NCBI GenBank assembly: GCA_030141605.1 | Contig: JAQGDQ010000246.1 | Location: 184,001 to 248,000, forward strand | Direction of reading: 5' to 3' | DNA length: 64,000 bases | Source: Tubiluchus corallicola | Lineage: Eukaryota > Priapulida > Priapulimorpha > Priapulimorphida > Tubiluchidae | In this document: in pieces, positions 63,636 to 64,000 of the stretch | Layout: each line of letters begins with the position of its first letter | Numbering within the stretch: position 1 is the first letter of the stretch | The notes under the pieces: generated by a model | What the model was told of the DNA's origin: nothing | The model's input: only the letters and a program-made list of their open reading frames with translations | Database searches by the model: none | Translations under genes and position numbers: made by a program

Positions 63636-64000
63636 GTATCGAGGGTTTTTATATTATGAATGCTACAGTAAAACCTTTTATACAATCTAGACTGACGTAA
63701 GCTTACAAAAAATAAAATACATTAAAGGCACTGTGAGCTCTTTGCTTAGGCTTCTGGGTTAAAGGCTTTTCATCTTGTTTTTATGCAGTTTGGGGCACCC
63801 CAAATCGGTATTCAACACCATCTATTTCATTATCAAAATAATCCTCTAAGATAAGACGTGGAAACCGGCAGTTATGTTTTAGCCATACACTCTCACCCTC
63901 GTTCAACAAGAATTAAGTGTTATGAAGTTGTATGACAGGCAAAACCACACAAAGCTATTTTCAGACCAGTCACTCATCATTACCAACTAGGTCAAGCACT
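63636..64000 (+). other. GH16 intron running off the window
   Basis: Follows the gtatcg donor. No further exon (expected to begin FY.. and reach NVAVGG) is visible before the end. Confidence 0.6.

Overview
This window is animal nuclear DNA: AT-rich, with short conserved coding exons separated by introns of up to about 11.7 kb, GT..AG splice sites, and many microsatellites and decayed retroelements. The gene content (a DAGL-alpha type lipase, a sialin/VGLUT-type SLC17 transporter and a secreted GH16 beta-1,3-glucan-binding or glucanase protein) fits a bilaterian invertebrate. The GH16 protein resembles those of molluscs, brachiopods and other marine invertebrates, and no species can be named from sequence alone. 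All three genes are on the + strand.

Region 1 (704-51994, 3' UTR to about 53.29 kb): 18 coding exons of a diacylglycerol lipase alpha orthologue. They join without a phase error into 932 residues, and the first exons lie left of the window. The Ser/Asp/His triad is intact, the Cys-rich loop contains six Cys in a row, and there is a long disordered tail. Its introns contain most of the other interesting sequence: a nested, intronless SLC17 transporter (15529-17115), two near-perfect long hairpins (9737-9921 and 37800-37904), a decayed LINE (about 31.4-33.7 kb), a tRNA-derived SINE (39255-39510), a possible immunoglobulin-like exon (38587-38821), a possible 24-nt microexon (29537-29560) and a well-supported alternative terminal exon with its own AATAAA (50281-50630).

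Region 2 (about 53.3-58.2 kb): intergenic. It holds an inverted-repeat element built from TTTGGGCRCGG-like phrases (about 54.8-55.64 kb) and no recognisable gene.

Region 3 (58176 to beyond 63635): the 5' eight exons of a secreted GH16 family protein, with the EIDLVE catalytic motif intact and the 3' end beyond the window. The signal-peptide exon appears to have a one-base shift within a short T run. Its introns carry a LINE reverse-transcriptase relic and simple repeats.

The genes do not form an operon. DAGL makes the endocannabinoid 2-AG at the plasma membrane, the SLC17 protein is an organic-anion transporter with its own 3' signals, and the GH16 protein is extracellular (glucan recognition or digestion).
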